Assembly (NCBI RefSeq): GCF_900083545.1
Contig: NZ_LT559262.1
Span: 1,216,397-1,280,396, forward strand
DNA length: 64,000 nucleotides
From: Alistipes provencensis
Lineage (GTDB): Bacteria > Bacteroidota > Bacteroidia > Bacteroidales > Rikenellaceae
Direction: 5' to 3'
The position numbers and the translations under genes were made by a program. The notes beneath the pieces were generated by a model. That model did no database searches, had not been told where the DNA came from, and saw nothing but the letters and a program-made list of their open reading frames with translations. The first letter of the stretch is position 1. The number at the start of each line of letters is the position of its first letter. Positions 27,045 through 37,427 of this stretch are shown here, in pieces.

Positions 27045-27052
27045 TATCTTTG
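27045..27052 (+). promoter_or_regulatory. folE -7 element immediately before the start codon
   Basis: TATCTTTG ends six bases before the ATG at 27059, so the transcript would begin at or within a few bases of the start codon. Confidence 0.62.
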
Positions 27053-27058
27053 CGCCCT

Positions 27059-27667
27059 ATGGAAACGAAGAACTACGACAAGGAGGAGCGTTTCGACCCT
27101 GCGACCATCGAGGCGCTGAAGCTCCACTATGCGGAAATCCTGCGCCTGCTGGGGGAGGACCCCGCACGCGAAGGGTTGCTGAAAACCCCCGAACGGGTGG
27201 CCAAGGCCATGTCGTTCCTGACGAAAGGTTACGACGAGAATCCGCTCGAAATCATCCGTTCGGCGACGTTCCGCGAAGAATATCGGCAGATGGTGCTGGT
27301 CAAGGACATCGAGCTCTACTCGATGTGCGAACACCACATGCTGCCCTTCTACGGCAAGGCCCATGTGGCCTATATTCCCAACGGTTACATCACGGGGCTC
27401 TCGAAAGTGGCCCGTGTGGTGGAGTGCTTCGCCCGCCGCCTGCAGGTGCAGGAGCGGCTGACGGTGCAGATCCGCGACTGCATTCAGGAGGCGCTCAACC
27501 CGATGGGCGTGGCCGTGGTGATCGAGGCCAGCCACATGTGCATGCAGATGCGCGGTATTGAAAAACAGCAGTCGGCGACCACGACCTCGGCTTTCACGGG
27601 CGTTTTCCTGTCGAGCCAGCGGACCCGCGAGGAGTTTATGACCCTCATTTCGCACCGGTACCGCTAA
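27059..27667 (+). CDS. folE: GTP cyclohydrolase I (type IA)
   Basis: This 202-residue enzyme shows the zinc-binding [20 protein letters not shown] and the helix [21 protein letters not shown] late Cys lies in [14 protein letters not shown]. All three are diagnostic. It converts GTP to 7,8-dihydroneopterin triphosphate, the entry point for folate and, through QueD, queuosine. The ATG at 27059 follows a promoter -7 element by six bases. A strong hairpin terminator lies directly downstream. Confidence 0.96.
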   Translation: METKNYDKEERFDPATIEALKLHYAEILRLLGEDPAREGLLKTPERVAKAMSFLTKGYDENPLEIIRSATFREEYRQMVLVKDIELYSMCEHHMLPFYGKAHVAYIPNGYITGLSKVARVVECFARRLQVQERLTVQIRDCIQEALNPMGVAVVIEASHMCMQMRGIEKQQSATTTSAFTGVFLSSQRTREEFMTLISHRYR

Positions 27668-27685
27668 ATCGGAACGCATCCATAT

Positions 27686-27719
27686 AAAAACCCGCACACC
27701 GGAACGTGTGCGGGTTTTT
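27686..27719. terminator. Bidirectional intrinsic terminator between folE and the histidine kinase
   Basis: A 14-bp perfect stem AAAAACCCGCACAC / GTGTGCGGGTTTTT with a six-base loop; the ends form A/T runs for both directions. Confidence 0.88.
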
Positions 27720-27723
27720 ATGC

Positions 27724-30042
<2,319 letters not shown>

Positions 30043-30268
30043 ACGCTATGATATTATGCACTACGCAAAAACAAGATAAAAAAGGCGGAAGGGGTTCAAA
30101 ACCTGATTGCATGCGATCCGGCAAAACCTTCCGACGGATAAGCGGGTCGTTACGACTCCGACATCAAAGATAGGTTATTTGGACAAAAGAAAGAACGACA
30201 CATGTGACAAATTTTCCGGAAACGTTGAAAATCACTATATTTACCGCTGCAAATTAACCCGATTCTTC

Positions 30269-31162
30269 ATGAAACGACTCTCCGCATGTTATTGCGTTCT
30301 GCTGCTGTTCGCCGCAATGCCCGTTCCGGCTCAAACGCCGGCTCCCGAAAAAGAGACCGTCGTGGTCGATTTTTTCCTCCGCGACCGTGCCGTGCCGGCT
30401 CCCTATGCCGAGACACTCCGGGCGTATGTTCTCGGGGGCTTCGCCGATCGGGGGCGCCACAACGTCATCGATGCCGAAACCGTGCCCGTTCTCGCGGGCT
30501 CCGTACCCGGACCGGGGATCACCACTCCCGAAACGGCGCCTACCGACATGGGGGCCTTTCTGGAACTGCGCGCTCCGCTGGCCGCGGCGGGCGGGGCCCG
30601 TTACCTCATCGCCGGTGCGATCGTCGGCTATAAATTCGAACACGTCCAACTGCCGGCTGCCGACAGCAAGAATCCGCCCCGTTCCGGATTCAAGGCCACC
30701 TTCTCCGTGGTCCTCTCGGGGCTGGATCTCAAACTGAGCGAACGGCTGCCCGACGAGACGTTTACCCTGACGGCTTCGGCCCCGGCAGCCACCGATGCCG
30801 ATCTGGCGGCACTGGCCCGCATCCGCGGGTCGCTGGAGTATTATATCGACCGCAATTTCAAATTCGAAACGCTGATCCTCGAACTCTGTCCGCCCGACAA
30901 AAAGGGGCGCGTCCGCGAACTCTATATCCACAGCGGGACGCTGATGGGCGTAAAGCCCGGCGACCTGTTCATGGTCTACGAGGAGGTGCCGATCGGGGGT
31001 GTCATGACGCGCCAGAAAGTCGGCCGCCTGCGGGTGAACGACGTCGAAAACCCCGACGTGGCCCGCTGCAAGGTCACCAAGGGCGATGCCGAGATCGCCG
31101 GGGCCTTCGGCGCGGGGCGCGGCCTGATCTGCGTCAGCGACGGCAAGGCGTTCGGCTTCTGA
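30269..31162 (+). CDS. Exported protein of unknown function with a possible FlgT_C-like domain
   Basis: This 297-residue protein has a signal peptide ending near AMPVPAQ (about 23). The first half (VVVDFFLRDRAVPAPYAETLRAYVLGGF ... RYLIAGAIVGYKFE) resembles the nucleotide-binding-like fold of CsgG/LpoB-type periplasmic proteins. The C-terminal part (LYIHSGTLMGVKPGDLFMVYEE ... GRLRVNDV ... ARCKVTKGDAEIAGAF) resembles the beta-barrel C-terminal domain of FlgT. Both resemblances are weak and from memory. The ATG at 30269 starts the signal peptide. It lies divergent from the kinase and ends 11 bp before the convergent regulator gene. Confidence 0.78.
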   Translation: MKRLSACYCVLLLFAAMPVPAQTPAPEKETVVVDFFLRDRAVPAPYAETLRAYVLGGFADRGRHNVIDAETVPVLAGSVPGPGITTPETAPTDMGAFLELRAPLAAAGGARYLIAGAIVGYKFEHVQLPAADSKNPPRSGFKATFSVVLSGLDLKLSERLPDETFTLTASAPAATDADLAALARIRGSLEYYIDRNFKFETLILELCPPDKKGRVRELYIHSGTLMGVKPGDLFMVYEEVPIGGVMTRQKVGRLRVNDVENPDVARCKVTKGDAEIAGAFGAGRGLICVSDGKAFGF

Positions 31163-31173
31163 GGCTGCTTCCG

Positions 31174-34011
31174 TTATTGGAGGATCGACCCGATATTGTC
31201 GTTTGACCCCAGACCCAGCTTTTTGCGCAGCCGGTAGCGGGCCATCTCCACGCTGCGCGGTGAAATGTTCATCAGTTCGGCCGTCTCCTTGGTCGACAGG
31301 TTCAGTTTGATGTAGACGCACAGCCGCAGGTCGGTTTGTGAAAGCGACGGGTAATTGGCCCGGAGCCGGTCCAGCAGGCCGTCGTAGATCGTATTGAAGT
31401 AGTTTTCCGACAACTGCCAGTCGCTGTCGTCCTTGAGCTGGATGTTGATCTGGCGGATGATCCGGCTGACGATCGTCTTGATCCGGCCCGGCCCTTCGGC
31501 AGTCATCAGTTCCGAGACCTCGCTTTTCAGTTCGTTGAGCATGTTGTTGCGGCGGATGCTGTTCATCGTGATGTTTGCCAGCCGCTTGTCCTTGTTGCGC
31601 AGGTCGGTCTTCAGTTTCTCGCGTTCCAGTTCCGAAATCCGCTTCTCCTTGAGCAGGTTTTCCCGTTCGAGCTGTTCCAGCTCCTTTTCCCGTCGCTCCT
31701 TCTCCCGGCGGAGAACCTCCTCTTGCGTCAGGCGGTTTTTGCGGATGTAGTAACTCCGTACTCCGGCAAGCAACAGCGTGACGACCAGCATGTAGAGGAG
31801 GATCATCGGCCATGAAATATACCACGGCGGGCGTACCCAGACTTCGACCTGACGGATATCCGACGGATCGGCGGCGCCCGGGGCGCGCAGTTCGACGACG
31901 TGGCGGCCGTGCGGTAGTGCCGGGACCTGCAGATATTCGTCGATACGCACCGTCTGCCAGTCGGGGGCCAGTGACGCGATGCGGTATTCGAGCTGCTGCC
32001 CCGGCGGAAGTCGGATCGGCCAGATGCGCAGCGTGTTCATCGATGCGGGAATTTCGAAAACGGGGTCGCCGAGGCGGTGATAACACGTCTTGTTGGGGCC
32101 CTGCGCTGCTACCATGCCGACCTCGACGGGCTGCAACGGGGTGTTGCCGCCGTAGGAGAACCCGATGCCGTTCCGAAATCCGATGACTCCGGCGGTGCCG
32201 ATAGCCCGGAATCCGCTCGAAATCCGCTCCTTGGTCGCCTGCTCGAGAATGCCTGCACAGCGACTCAGGGAATTGCCTGTCCGTTCGACATATCCCGTCC
32301 CGTCAGCCGCCACATACCAGAAGCGATTGTCCTGTTGCACAATGCTTTTCACCCCCCCCCGGCCGCAAAGCCCGAGAATCTGTTCGGCACCGGGGGCGCG
32401 CACGAGCGAATCGGTGACGTAATCGATGCGGTAGGCCCGGTCGTTGCAGCATAGGATCAGCTCCTGATCGATGCGTGTCGAAAGTACATTGTTGTCTGTT
32501 CCTGTCGCCATGTCGAAATTGCGGGCGTCGATGACACTGCACTTATCTTCGGAGAGCGTCAGCCGCACGAATCCCACGCCCAGCACGGTGACCCAAATGC
32601 GGTCTTTCTCGTCGATGCGGATATTGCGGGTGAACCCGCTGTAATTGGCGATGTGCGACACGAACTGCAATCCTTCGCCGGTATGTCGCAGCAGGCTGAT
32701 GCCCGAATAGGTGCTCATAATGTAAGACTGTCGGTCGTTGCGGCATCGGCGCAGCGAGTAGACGCCGCTCTCCGTGACAACCGGTACGAGCCGCAGTCCT
32801 TCCGACAGTCGGAATAATCCCAGATCGTGAAGCACATAGGTTCGTCCGTCGATCTCGTCCAGCTCCCAGACCGAACCCGTACTGCCCGGGATCAGGCTCA
32901 GCGAACCGTCGCTGTCCAGCAGGAAGAGTCCTTTGTTCGAACCCACGAGCATCCGGTCATCACTGAGACCGAGCACGCCGTGCACCTGTCCCAACCGCGT
33001 ATCGGTGAAATAATAATCCTGCGTACTGTTGTCGATGGACGCCACGCCCGAATCGAGTCCGAGCCAGATGTTGCCGCGCTCGTCTGTTGCGGCGCTCAGG
33101 ATCGTGGTGTTGTCGAGTTGCTGGCCATAGGGGATCGAGTGGTCGGCCGAGCCGTCGTTGTTTATCAGGAACAGTCCCCGGCGGGTAGTCCCGACCAGCA
33201 GCAGTTCGGCGTTGTAGCGCCGGCAGCACATGATCTTGGCATCCGCCAGCAGGACATTGGTCGCGGCGTTGAGCGGCGTGACGCGCCCTTCGTTGTCGAT
33301 GGAGAACATGCCGGCATGCTCCACCGCCGCCAGCAATTCGCCGTTACGGCCCGAAACGAGGTTGATGATGCGGCTCGGGACGTTGCAGACGGCCTCGCGG
33401 CTCAGGTCGTCACCCATGCGGTAAAGCGTGGCGCTGTCCTGAAAGTAGATGCGTCCGTCGACTTCGTACATATATCGGAAGGCATCCTGCGGATGCAGTT
33501 CCCGAATCGAGCCCGACAACAGATCGTAGATGCAGATTTTTTCCCGGCATTGAAAGTAGACCCGTCCCGAATGGGTTTCGAGCGCGATCCGCCAGAAATC
33601 ATTGCTTCGGGAGCGAAAATCGGGGTTTCGGTACAGCGGTGTATAGGCGAGCCGTCCGTAGTCGTCGCGCTTCCAATACCCGAACTCGTTGACCCCGGCT
33701 GTATAGAGGCGGCCCGTCTCGGTGTCATAACGCAGGGCGCGGAGCACCGCGTTCCCTTCAGGATGGTAGTTGCTCCAGCGGATCCCGTCGTAAACGCAAA
33801 GTCCGTCGTTGGTTGCGAAAAAGACCCGGCAGCCGTCCCCTCCGTCAGCCGTGATGTCCCACACCTGCGTATGGGCCACCGCGTCGGTACCCTGCGCGAA
33901 GCGTTCCACATGCCGCAAGCCGCAATGGATTGCGGCGGAGGCATTTCCCGCGAAGGCTGTCAGGGCAAGCGACAGCAGTACACGGAGCGAAGTGAGAGTC
34001 GGTCGGTTCAT
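31174..34011 (-). CDS. Membrane-spanning propeller sensor with LuxR-type HTH, regulator of the divergent glucan locus
   Basis: This 945-residue protein has a signal peptide (to about residue 26), then a periplasmic region of two-component-regulator-type propeller repeats (DERGNIWLGLDSGV, DEKDRIWVTVLGVGFV). A Y_Y_Y-like beta-sandwich (LPPGQQLEYRIASLAPDWQTV) precedes one membrane segment (about 735-753). A charged coiled coil (about 757-820) leads to a C-terminal helix-turn-helix (LSTKETAELMNISPRSVEMARYRLRKKL, about 900-930). There is no histidine kinase or receiver domain, so it should carry a periplasmic signal directly to DNA. The ATG at 34011 gives the proper signal peptide; a further 21 upstream codons overlap the promoter. 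It is divergent from SusC, the usual place for a locus regulator. Codons 551-554 contain a run of nine G. Confidence 0.9.
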   Translation of the reverse strand: MNRPTLTSLRVLLSLALTAFAGNASAAIHCGLRHVERFAQGTDAVAHTQVWDITADGGDGCRVFFATNDGLCVYDGIRWSNYHPEGNAVLRALRYDTETGRLYTAGVNEFGYWKRDDYGRLAYTPLYRNPDFRSRSNDFWRIALETHSGRVYFQCREKICIYDLLSGSIRELHPQDAFRYMYEVDGRIYFQDSATLYRMGDDLSREAVCNVPSRIINLVSGRNGELLAAVEHAGMFSIDNEGRVTPLNAATNVLLADAKIMCCRRYNAELLLVGTTRRGLFLINNDGSADHSIPYGQQLDNTTILSAATDERGNIWLGLDSGVASIDNSTQDYYFTDTRLGQVHGVLGLSDDRMLVGSNKGLFLLDSDGSLSLIPGSTGSVWELDEIDGRTYVLHDLGLFRLSEGLRLVPVVTESGVYSLRRCRNDRQSYIMSTYSGISLLRHTGEGLQFVSHIANYSGFTRNIRIDEKDRIWVTVLGVGFVRLTLSEDKCSVIDARNFDMATGTDNNVLSTRIDQELILCCNDRAYRIDYVTDSLVRAPGAEQILGLCGRGGVKSIVQQDNRFWYVAADGTGYVERTGNSLSRCAGILEQATKERISSGFRAIGTAGVIGFRNGIGFSYGGNTPLQPVEVGMVAAQGPNKTCYHRLGDPVFEIPASMNTLRIWPIRLPPGQQLEYRIASLAPDWQTVRIDEYLQVPALPHGRHVVELRAPGAADPSDIRQVEVWVRPPWYISWPMILLYMLVVTLLLAGVRSYYIRKNRLTQEEVLRREKERREKELEQLERENLLKEKRISELEREKLKTDLRNKDKRLANITMNSIRRNNMLNELKSEVSELMTAEGPGRIKTIVSRIIRQINIQLKDDSDWQLSENYFNTIYDGLLDRLRANYPSLSQTDLRLCVYIKLNLSTKETAELMNISPRSVEMARYRLRKKLGLGSNDNIGSILQ
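32352..32360 (-). repeat. G9 homopolymer in the coding strand of the regulator gene
   Basis: Nine C on the given strand are read as CGG-GGG-GGG-GTG (Arg-Gly-Gly-Val, codons 551-554). A one-base change would remove the membrane segment and the HTH domain. In this sequence the frame is intact. Confidence 0.85.
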
Positions 34012-34034
34012 CGGTCGGAAGCGTTTTCTTTTTA

Positions 34035-34042
34035 CAAATATA
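34035..34042 (-). promoter_or_regulatory. -7 element of the regulator promoter
   Basis: Read leftwards it is TATATTTG, 23 bp before the ATG at 34011. Confidence 0.55.
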
Positions 34043-34112
34043 TTAAATATGTTAAGAAAAACAGCCCGCCGCAAAATTACCCGAATGTTGTACCCGGCTT
34101 GAATCCGGGATT

Positions 34113-34137
34113 TTGATAATTAAACAGTTGATAATTA
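34113..34137. repeat. Direct repeat TTGATAATTA in the regulator/SusC intergenic region
   Basis: The 10-base word occurs at 34113-34122 and 34128-34137, a 15-bp period, in a 288-bp AT-rich intergenic region. It lies between the two divergent promoters and is a candidate binding site for the regulator. Confidence 0.5.
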
Positions 34138-34173
34138 TTTTGTTATAAATGAATTTGTAGGGATTTGGATGAT

Positions 34174-34201
34174 TTTGGAAAACGGGTGTGTAGTAGTTTT
34201 G
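34174..34201 (+). promoter_or_regulatory. Candidate promoter of the SusC-to-GH5 operon
   Basis: TTTG (34174-34177) and TAGTTTTG (34194-34201) fit the -33 and -7 elements, but the spacer of 16 bp is shorter than usual. It would give a leader of about 95 bases before SusC. Confidence 0.45.
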
Positions 34202-34299
34202 TAGGGGCTGAAAAATTCGGATTCATTCCATGAAATTTTACTTTTGGGCAGGAACTATTTTTAAAATAATTCATATAGCTAACCTAAAATCCAATTTCT

Positions 34300-37200
34300 A
34301 TGAGTGAAAATCTACACGGAAGAGCCGTTCTCCCGGGATTTCGCAGGATGCTGCTGGCTTTGGCCGGTCTGTTTTTCCTGCTGTCGGGGTCGGCACAGTC
34401 CCAAAGTACCGTTTCGGGAGTCGTAACGGATGCGTCGGGAGAGGGTATTGCCGGTGTGGCGGTCATCGTCAAGGGGACTACCACCGGAACTTCGACCGAC
34501 ATGAAGGGCGCTTATACGATCCGGGCGTCGAAATCCGATGTCCTCGTTTTCAGTTTCCTCGGATACAAGACCCAAGAGGTGGCGGTGCACAACCGCATGG
34601 AGATCGACGTGCGGCTGGAGAGCGATTCGCAGCAGGTCGACGAAGTCGTTGTCGTAGGTTACGGCGTCCAGAAGAAGAGTCTCGTGACGGGAGCCATCTC
34701 GTCGGTCAAGGGTTCCGCCCTTGAAACCACGGGTATCATGCGTGCCGATGACGCTTTGGCCGGAAAGACGGCCGGCGTACAGGTCGTATCGAACTCCGGA
34801 CAGCCCGGATCGGACGTACAGATCTACATCCGCGGTATCGGCACCAACGGCACGGCGACGCCTATTTATATCGTTGACGGAATGGCCGTCTCCGGCATCG
34901 AGTACCTCAATCCGAGCGACATCGAGTCGATCGAAGTGCTGAAGGATGCCGCTTCGTCGGCCATCTACGGAGCCCGCGGCGGCAACGGCGTTGTGATCAT
35001 CACGACCCGGCGCAGCAAGGACGGGCAGTGGAGTGTCAACTATGACTTTTCGTACGGCATCCAGAACATCGCCCGCAAGATCGACGTGCTGAATGCGCGC
35101 GAGTACGCCATCATCCAGAATGAAGCCGCGATAAACGGCGGTAAAGAGTTGCTCTTCACCGACGAGCAGATCGCCTCGTTCCGTCAGGGAACCGACTGGC
35201 AGGAGGCTATTCTCAACCGCAATGCGGGCGCTCAGCGCCACAATGTGCGCGTATCGGCGGGTACGGCCCGCTCGTCGTTCAACGGATCGGCTTCGTACCT
35301 GAATCAGGACGGTATTCTGGCCAAGGGCAAATCGAATTTCAAGCGCTATACGATCAACCTCTCGGCCGAACACAAGCTGCTGCGCAACGATGCGCTGACC
35401 GTCGGCGAGAATGTCGTGGTAAGTCATGTCAAGAAACAGTCCGTGACGCAGAACTCCTCGACGGCGGGACCGTTGGTCGGAGCCCTGAGCATGGACCCCC
35501 TCACCCCGGTTTACGATCCCTACCAGACCGATGAACTTTATGGAGGGTTCGGTGTTTCGAAATATGTGTCGCAGGAGGTTGTGAACCCCGTGGCGCGCAT
35601 CTACTATTCGAACGGCCGCACGCTCTACACCACGATGAAGGGAAGCGTTTTCGCAGAACTCAAGTTCCTGAAGGATTTCCGGCTCCGGGGTTCGGCCGGC
35701 GCCGACATCACATGGACCGACGGATTCGGCTATTCCCCGATGTACAAGCTCAACTCGACGACCGGGAATACGTCGGCCAACGGTGCTTCGCAGAGCTACG
35801 ACCAGAATCGCCGCTTCAATTACGAAGGCTATCTCACATGGGGGCATACCTATGATGACCGGCATGAGGTGTCGGCCATGCTCGGCGCCTCGCTGCTTCA
35901 GCGCAGCACCCTTTCGCTGAGCGCCAGCCGCAATGACCTGAAGATCGACGACGAGGAGCACGCCTATATTTCGATGGCGACCAATTCGTCGGCTTCGGCC
36001 AGCGGTGGTCCGGGCAACCCCTCGGCCATCGTGTCGTTCTTCGGTCGCGTTAATTATGCCTACGATAACCGCTATATGATGACGGCCACTGTCCGCCGCG
36101 ACGGTTCGTCGCGTTTCGGGCCCAACAACCGTTTCGGTACATTCCCCTCGGTATCCGTGGGCTGGAATGTCGCCAATGAGAGTTTCCTGCGTGACGTGCG
36201 TTGGCTCGACGCCCTGAAATTCCGTGCTTCGTGGGGACAGAACGGTAATGAGAATATCGGGGATTTTGCCTATCTGGCAACCATTTCGACCTATGGTCTT
36301 GGTTATCCTTTCGGGGCGCAGGATGCGAACGGAAACCTTGCGGTGGGTGCGGCCCCGACCAAATTGGCCAATCCCGACCTGAGGTGGGAGACTTCCGAAC
36401 AGACGGACATCGGTCTCGACGTGCGGCTTTTCGGTTGCCTCGGGCTTACGTTCGATTACTATGTCAAGAAGACCAAAGACCTGCTCGTCACGATACCTAT
36501 TCCGCTGATGTTGGGCAACTCGTTCCCGACGGCCAATGCCGGTAACGTGAAGAACTCGGGTGTGGAGTTCGCCGTGGATTTCCAGCGCCGGTTCGGCAAA
36601 TGGAATATCGCCGTAAACGGCAACGTCTCCTATAATAAAAATAGAGTCACCTATGTCGGAACCGACACCGGGTACGTCACGGGTTCGACCGTTCAGGGCA
36701 TTACGGGTGCTGTAACCCGCATGGAGGCCGGACATGCCATGTCGTATTTTTGGGGCTATAAGACGCTGGGCATCTTCCAGAATCAGGCGGAGATCGATGC
36801 GTGGGTCAATTCGAAGGGCGTACAGATCCAGCCCGACGCCCGCCCCGGCGATTTCCGGTATCAGGACACCGACGACAGCGGCTCGATTGACGACAACGAC
36901 CGCGTGGATTTGGGCAATCCCTTCCCGACGGTAACTTTCGGACTGAACGTCAACGTCAGCGCCTACGGATTCGATCTGGGCATCACCTCGGCGGGACAGG
37001 CCGGCAACAAGATCTTCAGCGTACTGCGCCGTCCCGACCTGACGATGAGCAACTACGGGGCATGGGTGCTCGACCGCTGGCATGGCGAGGGAACGTCGAA
37101 TTCGATTCCCCGCGTAACCTCCTCCGATACGAATCTCAACTGGACGCGGCCGTCGGATTTTTACCTCAGGGACGGGGATTTCTGGCGCATCCGCAACATC

Positions 37201-37410
37201 ACGCTCGGCTATACAGTCAATATCCCCGAGAAGTACTACCTGCGCAAAGTGCGCGTCTTCGCATCGGTCGACAATGCCTTTACATTCACGAAGTACGACG
37301 GTTACGACCCCGAAGTGGGCAACGGCGGATCGATTCTCGGATCGGGCATCGACCGGGGTGTCTATCCCCGTCCGCGTACCGTGTCGGTCGGCCTGAACCT
37401 CACCTTCTAA
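34300..37410 (+). CDS. SusC/RagA-family TonB-dependent transporter of the glucan locus
   Basis: This 1036-residue protein has a signal peptide (to about residue 35), a carboxypeptidase-D-like domain (VSGVVTDASGEGIAGVAVI), and a plug with DEVVVVGYGVQ, DDALAGKTAGVQVV and SSAIYGARGGNGVVII. The long barrel ends in VSVGLNLTF. It has no STN domain, consistent with control by the neighbouring propeller/HTH protein rather than an anti-sigma pathway. With the following SusD (17 bp) it imports oligosaccharides. An antisense open frame covers it almost exactly; that is a GC artefact. Confidence 0.97.
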   Translation: MSENLHGRAVLPGFRRMLLALAGLFFLLSGSAQSQSTVSGVVTDASGEGIAGVAVIVKGTTTGTSTDMKGAYTIRASKSDVLVFSFLGYKTQEVAVHNRMEIDVRLESDSQQVDEVVVVGYGVQKKSLVTGAISSVKGSALETTGIMRADDALAGKTAGVQVVSNSGQPGSDVQIYIRGIGTNGTATPIYIVDGMAVSGIEYLNPSDIESIEVLKDAASSAIYGARGGNGVVIITTRRSKDGQWSVNYDFSYGIQNIARKIDVLNAREYAIIQNEAAINGGKELLFTDEQIASFRQGTDWQEAILNRNAGAQRHNVRVSAGTARSSFNGSASYLNQDGILAKGKSNFKRYTINLSAEHKLLRNDALTVGENVVVSHVKKQSVTQNSSTAGPLVGALSMDPLTPVYDPYQTDELYGGFGVSKYVSQEVVNPVARIYYSNGRTLYTTMKGSVFAELKFLKDFRLRGSAGADITWTDGFGYSPMYKLNSTTGNTSANGASQSYDQNRRFNYEGYLTWGHTYDDRHEVSAMLGASLLQRSTLSLSASRNDLKIDDEEHAYISMATNSSASASGGPGNPSAIVSFFGRVNYAYDNRYMMTATVRRDGSSRFGPNNRFGTFPSVSVGWNVANESFLRDVRWLDALKFRASWGQNGNENIGDFAYLATISTYGLGYPFGAQDANGNLAVGAAPTKLANPDLRWETSEQTDIGLDVRLFGCLGLTFDYYVKKTKDLLVTIPIPLMLGNSFPTANAGNVKNSGVEFAVDFQRRFGKWNIAVNGNVSYNKNRVTYVGTDTGYVTGSTVQGITGAVTRMEAGHAMSYFWGYKTLGIFQNQAEIDAWVNSKGVQIQPDARPGDFRYQDTDDSGSIDDNDRVDLGNPFPTVTFGLNVNVSAYGFDLGITSAGQAGNKIFSVLRRPDLTMSNYGAWVLDRWHGEGTSNSIPRVTSSDTNLNWTRPSDFYLRDGDFWRIRNITLGYTVNIPEKYYLRKVRVFASVDNAFTFTKYDGYDPEVGNGGSILGSGIDRGVYPRPRTVSVGLNLTF

Positions 37411-37427
37411 CCCGAAAAACAAGCGTT

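Noticed and set aside
34093..34109. Short hairpin CCCGG/CCGGG in the regulator/SusC gap
   Set aside because: A five-base stem with a seven-base loop is too weak to call a terminator or riboswitch.
34312..37422. 1036-codon antisense open frame covering the SusC gene
   Set aside because: It mirrors a clear SusC gene. In GC-rich coding DNA the antisense frame is often open, and its translation shows no known domain or membrane pattern.
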